Shown here: piece after piece, positions 22,206 to 34,400 of the stretch | Numbering within the stretch: position 1 is the stretch's first letter | How the letters are laid out: each line of letters starts with the position of its first letter | Assembly (NCBI GenBank): GCA_025267735.1 | Contig: CM046307.1 | Coordinates: 34,773,231 to 34,837,230, forward strand | DNA from: Mactra quadrangularis | Lineage: Eukaryota; Mollusca; Bivalvia; Venerida; Mactridae | Length of the DNA: 64,000 nucleotides | Direction of reading: 5' to 3' | Position numbers and translations under genes: made by a program | The notes under the pieces: model-generated | Seen by the model: the letters and a program-made list of their open reading frames with translations, nothing else | Databases searched by the model: none | What the model was told of the DNA's origin: nothing

Positions 22206-22362
22206 CTTTTTTTCTCACTATCTGTAGAGCTCATTTAATAATTTCTTTATGTTGGACATATAATTGCTGTAAACTTGTGTGATTCTATTTTAGATTCACG
22301 TATGTGATTTATTCTTTTAGATATTCTGATACATTTATTCTATAAATAAGTTACTACTTGAC

Positions 22363-23139
22363 AGGCCAGCTAGCTCAGTCAGTAGCTCACAATGTATTAT
22401 AAAAAAAAATATATATAAAATAAAAGTCACAAAACATGCACTTAAAATCATCTAACTTTTACTCACAGTGGTAGGTTTTTATACATAAATTACTGTCTTT
22501 AACAGTTGAATGTCAATCTGAATTTTATTGTTCATTATCAGAACACTGCTTCACTGCCTTCAAAATATTTCTGTGCTATTTAGAGAGTTTTATATGAAAT
22601 GGTATTTAGAACTATCAGCAATTGTGGATGAAATGTATGTAAATATTCCGTGTCTCCATTGTTTCGGCTGCACTAAGCAGAGTAAAAGACTCCGTTGGGC
22701 GATTTTTAGATATGATAGTAGAAGTCAGATGACCAGGCCCCAATTTCAAGAAAAAACTCAACCTAGTACTCAAACTCAATCTTATATTTTGATCATTAAT
22801 TTTACTTATGTTATCAATATTACAACAAATGTAGTATGATTTGAAAATCCAAATATTACTTAAAAAGCTGCATTATATAAGATAAAACTGATTAACATTT
22901 TTGGATAAGGTTTAATTTAATTGTATTGATTTGAGTCTGTTAATAAATTGTTTAGTTTAGTCTCAAGCGAAAATTGAGTTTGTGGCATCAAGTTTAAAAT
23001 CAAACCCATGATATTTTATATTGAAACATTTCATATATTTTTATTTTTATGATCATTAACATGCTATTTAGAGAACATAAAACCATGAGACCATAGAATA
23101 CAGTTACTTTAAATTACATGATTACTTGTCTATTTACAG
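22363..23139. other. Intron sequence with a SINE B head fragment
   Basis: GCCAGCTAGCTCAGTCAGTA at about 22364 is a tRNA-like head without its body. The 103-codon frame at 22528-22839 has no recognisable family. The rest is AT-rich. Confidence 0.4.
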
Positions 23140-23240
23140 TTGATGGTATAATGTTTGTAGTAGATTCAGGTTATTGTAAATTAAAAGTATTTAATCCTAA
23201 AGTTGGTATGGATGCTTTACAAATATTTCCTATCAGTCAG
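23140..23240 (+). CDS. DHX38: DHX38-like exon 7 of 7: last exon found
   Basis: The exon completes the Val codon after motif V and reads [18 protein letters not shown], then [15 protein letters not shown], followed by a GTAAGA donor. The family's next segment (ANANQRSGRAGRTGPG, motif VI) was not found in the following 6 kb. Confidence 0.85.
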
Positions 23241-23268
23241 GTAAGACATTAGTTTAATATTTCATTAT

Positions 23269-23527
23269 TATACCCCCGCTTCGAAGAAGAGGGGGGTATA
23301 CTGTTTTACCCTTGTCCGTGCGTCCGTCCGTTACGAAATTTCCGTCGCAGTTTTCTCAGCAACTATAACATGCAGCAGCCTAATACTTTGCATATTGCTT
23401 CATCCCATAGTCCCATGTGGTGTAAAGCGATTTCATGCTCCTTGCTCATCTACTTCCTGTTTGTCGCATACTTATAGATTTTGGCGGGGGTATCACTAGT
23501 GAGCATTAGCTCACAGATTTACTTGTT
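23269..23527 (+). mobile_element. Helentron-like repeat (HINE type), copy 7, short form
   Basis: It starts 28 bases after the last helicase donor. All landmarks and the hairpin are intact. Confidence 0.7.
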
Positions 23528-23944
23528 AAATTTCACATTGTTTGAGTGACTGTACTGATACTGAGGACATAAATGTTGTTCATTTGACATGGAGTACTGT
23601 ACATTTGCAGTAATTTCAAATATCGATGGTTTTCCTATTGATGGAGTGGCAGTAAACAATCACAGCAATTGACGGGTTCACAAATGTAAACAATAGATTC
23701 GATGATAAAGTTCCAAAGATATTGCAACGCAGTCTGCAGGTGTCCGATTAATTTAAGAAGATAAGTTCTCTTGCATACAATTCATACTTAGCAACAAAAT
23801 TTAATAAATTGGGTAATTTTTCATGTTTGTTTCTTGTGATAAATATTTCACTGACTGACTTACATGTGCATGTACCTCCACAGAAAAGTTAACTAGTGAA
23901 AGGTATATATATTCTGGACATCATTCCTCTAGGACTCCAGTGCT
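23528..23944. other. AT-rich spacer
   Basis: Nothing recognised. Confidence 0.5.
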
Positions 23945-24140
23945 TTGATTTTAAATTTGTTTAATGCCTTAGCAACATATTGAATAGGTCATTTTACATT
24001 GATTAGTCATTGTAACCTAGTCACAGTTTCATGAAAACTAATTCTCTGGATTTTACCTGTTAATTAGTTACTAATGACATACCACCTTGCCTGATTTAGA
24101 ATCAGTTGTAAGAGGGATAATTGTGGTATGAATTATAAGC
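23945..24140 (-). repeat. SINE family B, strongly degraded
   Basis: Landmarks survive in order on the minus strand (TTAGCAACATATTGAATAGG, a CTCTGGATTTTACCTGTTAA block, GATTTAGAATCAGTTGTAAG), but the tRNA-like end is lost. Confidence 0.4.
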
Positions 24141-26394
24141 TTGCTAGGCATGTAAAAGACTGGTTAGTACTATAAATCAGTCTGTTATATATTAGAAAAA
24201 CTTGAAAGTAATGTTCAGTTTTATATTTATGTAATGATTACTTCAGAAACCTGAGCCAGAAGCAGTGCACTGATGGTTGTATTTCAAAAAATGTGCCCTG
24301 ATTGTGCTGAAAAAAGTCCAGGTGAAGATTTTTATCTTACTAAAATATTTAAATTGCACCAGACCATGAGAGGGCATCCCAGATTGTACTAAGTCTTGTA
24401 AAATGAGAAATTGGGAAGTGTATATTTTTAACTGTCACCTTTTCAATTGCCATAATATTCTCTCAAAATTCTCCCCCTTGATGGATTTACATTGACATTA
24501 GTCAATTTGGGGTGTTATTTACAGTATTAGAAAATATAGTAGAGTACAAATTGAAATACTTAATTTGTAGTTTGTGCTTTCTTTCTCAAATACTAATTCA
24601 TTTTGTATTTTTGGAGACGTTAATGGGGATTTATGGTATGTATTTTGTTTCTAATAATACATTGATTTTGTGTGTCAATTTGCGCATGACTTCATACTTT
24701 GAACAAAATAAATGCAAGCAAGCCAAAAAAACAGACAATGTGAAGATCAGATTTTCCAAAATTTAGTTCAATTTTAACCTAATTTCACTTCTAGAGGGGT
24801 TATACATTGAACTGAATGTAAAAGAAAAGATAAATCAACAAAAAATCCAATGGTTTCAGATTTCTGGTGACATTATTCGTTAAAATTGAACTTAAACTTT
24901 GAAAACATAATTTTATGAGGTCTACTTTTTGAAGAAATTGAGAGTTTATACATGTTGTATCGTTTTTGCACAAGAATTGGAGTTGCTTGTGATGTTTCTT
25001 TTAAAGTCTCAACACTGACTATCTAGTATATTTTATTGAAAGTTGGTATTCTTCAATAGAAGTAGATAAACCATTGTGTTTAGAGACATAAATCTGGGTA
25101 AATCTTGTAATATTTGAAATGCAAAATATAAAATTGTTTCCCTATTTAATCCAAACAATTGCCTTTTAGCCTATTGCTAAACTATAATATGCATCAAATG
25201 ATTATATGTTCTGACCATAAAAGCTGACTCCCATTGGCAGACTTCAGATGTTGTATATAAATCCAGTTGCTGTTGACAATATGGAGGTTATGAAAGTATT
25301 TGAAAATGTTTATTTTTTATTCTTGTTGATCTTGAATCTTCTTAATTATAACCAAGAATTTTCTTCCTATTTAAATATCTAGATATGATGTCATAATTCC
25401 ACTGAACTCCAGGAAACCTTGGAAGAATTACCATTGAGATATGAACATATGATGTAGTGTTTATATGAGATGTTGAGCTTTCTTGATGTTTGTCTTCTAA
25501 TCTAGGTGAGTATACATTATTATATTAAACTGCATTATTATTGAATACCACTGTTGTATGACCTATACTATGTATTGCTACATCGTTAAACCAAACAGCA
25601 TGGGTAAAATTTTCTGAACTTAAGTTCAAACTACAATATTTTGGGTAGTAACATACTATAAATAAATGTTTCTTTAAATATTAAAACTACTTAAAAGGTA
25701 AACAGATGTTTGTTTTTAGACAAGTCTCTTTTCAGACAATTATCTGAATGACATAAGGTAGCACATTAAAGCCCCTATATCAAAAGTAACATTGTTTTTT
25801 GACTGCAAAGAAAATAAACATTTATCTGTATCAAACACCTCTAATGAACAAGATTTTTAAAAAAATGCAAATATTGCTTAGATATGTTCATGTTATTTAT
25901 AGTATTTCACAATGAAAGTAGATCGAAACCGAAAGTAGAATTCGGTTGTCAATGCTCGAAACAATAGTTTTTATCACAGTATGTTAAAGATGAAGTCATA
26001 TTAGAGAAAAAACTTACTCCAAATTACATAATTAAGCTTGTAAACTATTTTGAATCAGGTATATTAAACATCAGCATATAAATGAATATAATGTGCTCTT
26101 ATAAAAGTACCCCACTTTTTTAAGAATTGGACACTTTGTCAAACTCAAATTAAGAAAGCATAATGGTTTGAACATTTTATTGTGTCTTTAATGCATGTTA
26201 TATTTTGATATCTTCATGGTTGTAAAACAGTTTTCAAGTCTAGTGGTAATGGATATGTCTTCATATAGTGGCTTTAAAATAACTATTTTTTATGAATATC
26301 CTGGAAGTTTTAACACATACTTCCAAATCCTCAGCTTTACAATTGAATCAAAGGGTAACGTAAGTCAGACTTTTTTGTTTGGTTTAATACAATA
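24141..26394. other. AT-rich stretch where missing helicase exons would be expected
   Basis: I looked for an ANANQRSGRAGRTG-type exon and did not see one. Frames at 24512-24766 and 26195-26509 show no family features. Confidence 0.45.
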
Positions 26395-26397
26395 TGG

Positions 26398-26625
26398 CAA
26401 TACTTTGTATAGGTCATATCACGGTGGTCAGTCAACCTTCTTACTGTTTTTCGAAAGGCTAAGTCTTTGGAATAAGCTGTGTGCACTTAGTAGACCCATT
26501 CTTATGTGAGTGACTGACCACTGCCTTACATAATAAAGAATCATTGGAAGGAGGGAAAATGATCATAGAAATAATTTCATTACCAAGCTCCACTAAAATT
26601 TTGCCGGCCCGGGAAACCAACCCAT
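26398..26625 (-). repeat. SINE family B
   Basis: The minus-strand copy has ATAGGTCATATCACGGTGGT, CTTAGTAGACCCATTCTTAT, ATCATTGGAAGGAGGGAAAA and TTACCAAGCTCCACTAAAAT. It ends about 30 bases before the 21-bp minisatellite. Confidence 0.65.
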
Positions 26626-26654
26626 TCAATTCCTACGCCTACTTATCTCCTTGT

Positions 26655-28883
26655 ATCAGGTATACATCTAGTTATACCAGTTATACATCTAGTTATATCA
26701 GTTATACATCTAGTTATATCAGTTATACATCTAGTTATATCAGTTATATCAGTTATACATCTAGTTATATCAGTTATACATCTAGTTATATCAGTTATAC
26801 ATCTAGTTATATCAGTTATAAATCTAGTTATATCAGTTATACATCTAGTTGTATCAGTTATACATCTAGTTGTATCAGTTATACATCTAGTTGTATCAGT
26901 TATACATCTAGTTATATCAGTTATAAATCTAGTTATATCAGTTATACATCTAGTTATATCAGTTATACATCTAGTTGTATCAGTTATAAATCTAGTTCTA
27001 TCAGTTATAAATCTAAATATACCAGTTATATATCTAGTTCTATCAGTTATAAATCTAAATATACCAGTTATATATCTAGTTATATCAGTTATACATCTAG
27101 TTATATCAGTTATAAATCTAGTTATACCAGTTCTAGTTATACCAGTTATGAATCTTTTTATATCAGTTAAACATCAAGTTATACCAGTTATAAATCTAGT
27201 TATACCAGTTATAAATCTTGTTATACCAGTTATGAATCTTGTTATATCAGTTAAACATCAAGTTATACCAGTTATAAATCTAGTTATACCAGTTATAAAT
27301 CTAGTTATACCAGTTATAAATCTAGTTATACCAGTTATAAATCTAGTTAAACCAGTTATAAATCTTGTTATACCAGTTATACATCTAGTTATATCAGTTA
27401 TACACTAGTTATACCAGTTATAAACCTAGTTATACCAGTTATAAATCTAGTTTTACCAGTTATATACCTAGTTATACCAGTTATAAATCTTGTTAAAATA
27501 GTTAAAAATCTAGTTATACCAGTTATTAATCTAGTTATAACAGTTTTTAATCTAGTTATTCCAGTTATTAATCTAGTTATACCAGTTATAAATCTTGTTA
27601 TAATAGTTATAAATCTAGTTATATCAGTTACACATCTAGTTATATCAGTTATAAATCTAGTTACATCAGTTATACATCTAGTTATACCAGTTTTAATTCC
27701 ATTTATTACAACAGTTTTAAATATATGTGTATCAGTTATAATTCTCGTTATACCAGTTATACATCTAGTTATACCAGTTATACATCTAGTTATATCAGTT
27801 ATAAATCTATTTATACCAGTTATAAATCTTCTATCAGTTATAAATCTAGTTATATCAGTTATTCATCTAGTTACACCAGTTTTAAATCTAGTTATACCAG
27901 TTTTAAATCATGTCATACCAGTTAAACATCAAGTGATATCAGTTTTAGGTGTAGTTTTACCAGTTACAAATCTAGTTATAACAGTTTTAAATCTTGTTAT
28001 ATCAGTTATAAATCTAGTTATACCAGTTATACATCCATTTATTGCATCAGTTATACATCTTGTTATATCAGTTATAAATCTAGTTATATCAGCTATAAAT
28101 CTCGTTATATCAGTTATAAATCTCATTATATTAGTTATAAATCTAGTTATATCAGTTATAAATCTAGTTATATCAGTTATAAATCTAGTTATACCAGTTA
28201 TACATCTTGTTATATCGAGTATAAATCTAGTTCAATTTTAAATCTAGTTATACCAGTGAAACATCAAGTTATACCAGTTATAAATCTTGTTATATCAGTT
28301 ATAAATCTAGTTCATTTATTTGTTGGCCATGTCAACTCAATTCAGGTCATTTGCAGTTATACATCATGTTATTGCAGTTATACATATGGTAATTGCAGTT
28401 ATACATCTTGTTACTACAGTTATGCATCTTGTTACTACAGTTATACATATTGGTATTGCAGTTATACATCATGTTATTGCAGTAATACATCTTGTTATTG
28501 CAGTTATACATCATGTTATTGCAGTTATGCTTTGTTATTGCAGTTAGACATATTGTTATTACAGTTATACATATTGTTTTTGCAGTTAAACATCATGTTA
28601 TTGCAGTTATACTTCATGTTATTGCAGTTATACATATTGTTAATACAGTTATACATATTGTTATTACAGTTATACATATTGTTATTACAGTTATACATAG
28701 TGTTATTACAGTTATACATATTGTTTTTCCAGTTATACATATTATTATTACAGTTATACGTACAGTTATTGCAGTTGTATATATTGTTATTGCAGTTATA
28801 CATCCAGTTATTACAGTTATACATATTGTTAATACAGTTATACATATTGTTATTACAGTCATACATATTGTTATTACAGTTTT
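26655..28883 (+). repeat. 21-bp minisatellite, about 2.2 kb in two variants
   Basis: The unit is AGTTATATCAGTTATACATCT, itself two related half-units beginning AGTTATA. From 26655 to about 28310 the array alternates ATATCAG/ATACCAG; after a non-repeat break (28311-28352) a second variant with TTATTGCAGTTATACATATT runs to 28883. Because 21 is a multiple of three, all frames stay open for long stretches and give frames of up to 209 codons (YTSSYIS-, VIPVINL-, MYNCNNN-type). These are artefacts. Confidence 0.95.
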
Positions 28884-29065
28884 AAATCTGTCTGTTACAA
28901 GTAAGTCGTCTCGTTATTTAGACAGGATTTGTCAATCTTAGGTCCTGTAAGAGATACTGATTAGAGCTTGGTCCAGACTGGATATCCTTTCAAGAAAATT
29001 TCAGAATCATGTACGTTCGGTTGCTCGAATCTGAGAGCAATCATAAATGGAAGTCTTTGAATTAT

Positions 29066-29314
29066 TATACCTCGCTTCGAAGAAGAGGGGGTATACTTTT
29101 TACCCTTGTCCGTCCGTTACAAAATTTCCGTCGCAGTTTTCTCAGCAACTTTATCATGCAGCAGCCTAATACTTTGCATATTGCTTCATCCCCTAGTCCC
29201 ATGTGGTGTAAAGCGATTTCATGCTCCTTGCTCATCTACTTCCTGTTTGTCGCATAATTTTTAGATTTTGGCGGGGGTATCATTAGTGAGAATTAGCTCA
29301 CATATTTACTTGTT
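29066..29314 (+). mobile_element. Helentron-like repeat (HINE type), copy 8, short form
   Basis: Slightly diverged: the left end reads TATACCTCGC, the CCGT core is minimal, and the hairpin has one mismatch (GTGAGAATTAGCTCAC). Confidence 0.65.
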
Positions 29315-29399
29315 TTACAATGTTTTTATTCATAATTTGATTTTTATCTTTTTTTTTTCAGGCTAATTTGAAAACGGCGTGAGATCAGCAATGTGTGTG

Positions 29400-31380
29400 A
29401 TGTCTATTTCTTGTACATTATATAATTCTGGCCTGCTCGTATTTAACAAGTCATCTCGGACATTTTGTCCTTGAGATGTTTGTTGCCCAATTACATGTTT
29501 TAAAAAATGTGTTACTTTTCTATCAAACTGGGTACAAGAGTCAAATCCGAACAGGATTTATTTGTTACTATTATATGTACCGAACCAAATAAAACAGGGC
29601 AAAATTTCTGGGTGTGAATCAGAATGTCATGGTGATTTTTAAAATCAACATTTCCTACTGCTTCACCCAGACATTTTTACTCTTATCGATGCGAACCTTA
29701 ATTTTGGTACGAAATTCTGTGACAAATGATAATGTTACGATTCATCCATGAACTTATACCATTATTTTTGAAATTGGATTTTTTGGATCTCTGAGCCTTT
29801 TTACATTGTTTATGATACGAAATTTCCTGGGAAGCATCGATATTTTTCTTTTACTTAATTTCCACAACTTTATTTGTGGTTCGAGATTTTCTAGGACCAA
29901 TCTGCATGGTTTTATTCGTCCTCGAATTTTTCGCACCATCTTTGAACGAATTTTCTGTGGGCGAATCGTATCACGGAATTTAGCGTACCATGAAAGTCTC
30001 TGAAAAGAATCGAAATGTCTATCCCAGGACCTTTCCTAGCTCTTTCTTACCTGAATTTGGTACAAAACTTCCAGAGATCAATCGAAATGTGTCGATTTGT
30101 CGTAGAATTAACACACTGGACTAATTGATGTTCTTGATCGTCATCATAATTATACCCCTGCTTTGAAGAAGAGGGGGGTATACAGTCTTACCCTTGTCCG
30201 TGCGTGCGTGCGTGCATCCGTCCGTCCGTTACAAAATTTCCGTCGCAGTTTTCTCAGCAACTATAACATGCAGCAGCCTAATACTTTGCATATTGCTTCA
30301 TCCCATAGTCCCATGTGGTGTAAAGCGATTTCATGCTCCTTGCTCATCTACTTCCTGTTTGTCGCATATTTTTAGATTTTTGCGGGGGTATCACTAGTGA
30401 GCATTAGCTCACAGATTTACTTGTTTTCTCATACATTAATTTTGGTACGAAATTTTCTGGGACGAATTAAACGTTTTTATTCTACCACAAACTTGCACCT
30501 TTAATTTTGTACAAAATTTCTTGCGTCTATTCATCTTAGAACTAGTACTATCATTTTTGTACTAAGTTCCTATTTCTTCTATAATCTTTCAATAGAAACG
30601 GATTTTCTATCCATAATTCTGGGATTAATCTAACTTTAATTCGTCCTCGAAGATTTTCTTATATTTTGGTACAAAATTTCCTATGACGAATCGTAATGTG
30701 GCATCATTGGTAAGAAATGTCCTTGGACTAAAGGAAATATCTGTCCTAGATCACAATTTTGGTACAAAATTTTCCTTATGGCGCAAAATGATCTTTGTGT
30801 TGGTGCGCAGTAAAACACAAACAAAAAAAAATCCTGGACGAATTACGTTGTTATTCGTCCCCTATCTCATTTTTGCGGATAAATAGCAATGTTTCTATTC
30901 TTCGTAGAACCTGTTACTGAAATATTCCAGAATCTTTCAAAAATAAGAACATCGATTCGTTCTAGGGAACTTTCGTACCAAATTTTAGTGCAAAGGAACA
31001 TCACCATTCGTCTTGGTAAATTTCGTATCAAATAAAGGTGCGAAAGTTTGATGAATATAAACGATTCTTCCACAATAAATTCGTGCCAAAAAGGTTCGAA
31101 AAAATTTGAGGACGAAAACTAGATTCGTCCCTGGAATGTACGTACTGAAATTTATTAATTAGTTAATACTTTCGGTACGAACTTTTCTGGGACGAATCAA
31201 AACTTAATTCTTCCACAAACGTTGCACCTTTAATTTGGTACTACATTTGGAGATTTATAGTTCAGTCGCTCCGGAGTTTTCGTTCGTTGATTTGTTCATG
31301 GAATAATTCAGATTTTTACCTCTAGTACACTTGCAGGAAAACGTCTATCGGATCTTATTGTGAAGTTGTAATAACAATCA
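29400..31380. repeat. Degenerate AT-rich repeat zone with GGTACGAAATTTTCTGGGAC motifs
   Basis: Variants of TTTGGTACGAAATTTTCTGG followed by GACGAATC recur (near 29706, 30059, 30440, 30668, 30750, 31170, and inverted near 30970). The blocks 30437-30518 and 31170-31250 are clearly homologous over 80 bp (both continue to CCACAAAC..TTGCACCTTTAATTT). The zone is an old, decayed tandem or dispersed array and is interrupted by copy 9 of the Helentron-like family. Short frames here are not convincing genes. Confidence 0.55.
30151..30425 (+). mobile_element. Helentron-like repeat (HINE type), copy 9, short form
   Basis: This is the last copy in the window. The family landmarks and the hairpin are intact. 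No further copy on either strand was seen from 30.4 to 64 kb. Confidence 0.7.
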
Positions 31381-31459
31381 ATGTTAAATCATAAGTTATG
31401 TCGTATCAACGTAGTGTGCTTGTATACACTCCTAGGTCTTCATTATTTCGTGTTGCATA

Positions 31460-34400
31460 ACCGTTTGTTTTGTACACGGGGCCCGTGCATTCCATATAAT
31501 ATTGGTCTTGTAAGCGCAAAATCCGTTGGTTTTGAGAAATTTTCGTTTCATATGCATGCCTCAGATTCGTGAATCCGACATAAATTTGGTGATGTTTACG
31601 CAAAAAACTGCTTGCTTTGAGCAAAATTTGTTTATATATACGGGATCCGTATATTCTATATCAAGTTGGTACTATCTATGCAAAAACAGAAAGTTTATAT
31701 CAGAATTTGTTGCATATATACTGGATCTGTGCATTCTTAATAAACATGGATCTATGTTTGCAAAAACTGCTAGTTTTGAGCATAATTTGTCTCGTACCCG
31801 TGAGATATGTGCACCTATTTGTGAAATTGGCACAATTTGTGCGATAACTGCTTGTTTTGGACAACCTTTGTTTCATACACGCAGCATCCGAGCACTCGAT
31901 ATGAAACTGGTACCTTTTATGCGAAAACTGCTTGTTTTGAGCAAATTTTGTTTCATATTCGGGGCATTCGTGCACTCAATAGGAAGTTCGTACGTTTTAT
32001 GCAAGAAATGCTTCTTTTGAGCAAAATTTGTGTCATATACGCGGCATCCGCGCACTCAATGAAAAATTCGTAAGTTTTATGCAAGAAATGCTTGTTTTGA
32101 GCAAAATTAGTGTCGTATACACGGCACCCGCGCACTCAATGAGAATTTCGTACGTTTATGCAAGAACTGCTAGCTTAGCGAAATATTTGTGTCACCCACG
32201 CGGCATACGCGCTCTCAATAATTAATTCGAGCGTTTTATGCAAGAAATGCTTTTTTGAGCAAAATTTGTGTCATATACGCACCATCTGCGCAGTCAATAA
32301 GAAATTCGTACAATTTATGCAAGAACTAATAATTTTGAGCAAAATTTGTGTCAAATATGCGGCATCTGCGCACTCAATGAGAAATTCGTACGTTTTATGC
32401 AAGAATTGCTTGTTTTGAGCAAAATTTGTGTCACATACGCGGCAACACGAACTCAATAACAAATTCATACGACTTATGCAAGAACTGCTAGTTTTGAGCA
32501 TAATTTGTGTCACATATGCGGCAATGCGCACTCAATAATAAGTTCGTACGATTTATGCAAGAACTACTTTTGCGCAAAATTTGTTCATATGCCCGGCATC
32601 CACGCACTCAATTAGAAATTCGACCTTTTAATGTAAGAACTGCTTGTTTTGAGCAAATTTTGTTTCATATTCGAGGCATTCGCGCACTGAATGAGAAAAT
32701 CGTACGTTTTATGCAAGAATTGCTTGTTTTGAGCAAAATTTGTGTCACATACGCGGCAACCGCGCACTCAGAAATAAATTCGTACGATTTATGCAAGAAC
32801 TGCTAGTTTTGTCAAAATTTGTTCACATGCCCGGCATCCGCGCACACAATAAGAAGTTCGTACGTTTTTTTCAAGAAATGCAAGCTTCTTTTGAGCAATA
32901 TTTGTGTCATATACGCGGCAAACGCGCACTCAATGAGATATTCGTACGTTTTATACAAGAAATGCTTGTTTTGAGCAAAATTTGTGTCATACGAGGCACC
33001 AGCGCACTCCATAATAAATTCGTGCGTTTTATGCAAGAAATGCTTGTTTCGAGCAAAATTTGTGTCATATACGCGGCATCCGCGCACTCAGTAATAAATT
33101 TGTACGATTTATGCAAGAACTGCTTGTTTTGAGCAAAAATTTGTTCATATGCCTGGCATACGTGCTTTCAATAAGAAATTCGTACTTTTTATGTAAGAAC
33201 TGCTTGTTTTGAGCAATTTTTGTTTCATATTTGGGGCATCCGCGTTCTCAATAGGAAGTTCGTACGTTTTATGCAAGAAATGCCTCTTTTGAGCAAAATT
33301 TGTGTCATATACGCAGCATCTGCACATGCAATGAGAAATTCGTACGTTTTATGCAAAAACTGCTTGTTTTGAGCATAATTTATTCATATGCCCGGCATCC
33401 GCGCATTCAAAAGAAGTTCATACGTTTTATGCAAGAATTGCTTGTTTTGAGCGAAATTTGTGTCAAATACGCGGCAACGCGCATTCAATAATAAATTCGT
33501 ACGATTAATGCAAGAACTGTTAGTTTTAAGCAAACTTTGTGTGAAATATTCGGCATCTGCGCACTCAATGAGAAATTCGTACGTTTTATGCAAGAATTGC
33601 TTGTTTTGAGCAAAATTTGTGTCACATACGCGGCAACACGAACTCAATAACAAATTCATACGACTTATGCAAGAACTGCTAGTTTTGAGCAAAATTTGTG
33701 TCACATATGCGGGAATGCGCACTCAATAATAAGTTCGTACGATTTATGCAAGAACTGCTATAGTTTTGCGCAAAATTTGTTCATATGCCCGGCATCCGCG
33801 CACTCAATTAGAAATTCGACCTTTTAATGTAAGAACTGCTTGTTTTGAGCAAATTTTGTTTCATATTCAAGGCATTCGCGCACTGAATGAGAAAATCGTA
33901 CGTTTTAGGCAAGAATTGCTTGTTTTGAGCAAAATTTGTGTCACATACGCGGCAACCGCGCACTCAGAAATAAATTCGTACGATTTATGCAAGAACTGCT
34001 AGTTTTGTCAAAATTTGTTCCCATGCCCGGCATCCGCACACACAATAAGAAGTTCGTACGTTTTTTGCAATAATGCAAGCTTCTTTTGAGCAATATTTGT
34101 GTCATATACGCGGCAAACGCGCACTCAATGAGATATTCGTACGTTTTATGCATGAAATGCCTGTTTTTAGCAAAATTTGTGTCATATATGCGGCACCAGC
34201 GCACTCCATAAAAAATTCATGGTTTTATGCAAGAAATGCTTGTTTTGAGCAAACATTTGTGTCATAAACGTGGCATCCGTGCACTCAATAATAAATTCGT
34301 ACGATTTATGCAAAAACTGCTAGTTATGAGCAAAATTTTCTCATATGCCCGGCATCCGCGCACTCAATAAGAAATTCGTACTTTTTATGTAAGAACTGCT

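Noticed and set aside
26544..28941. Long frames (up to 209 codons) with YTSSYIS-, VIPVINL- and QLYILLL-type repeats
   Set aside because: They are translations of a 21-bp minisatellite; unit length divisible by three keeps all frames open on both strands.
29361..29400. A decayed next DHX38 exon after CAG (GCTAATTTGAAAACGGCGTGA)
   Set aside because: It starts with codons for Ala-Asn as motif VI's exon would, but the following sequence does not match the NQRSGRAGRTG block and hits a stop after five codons.
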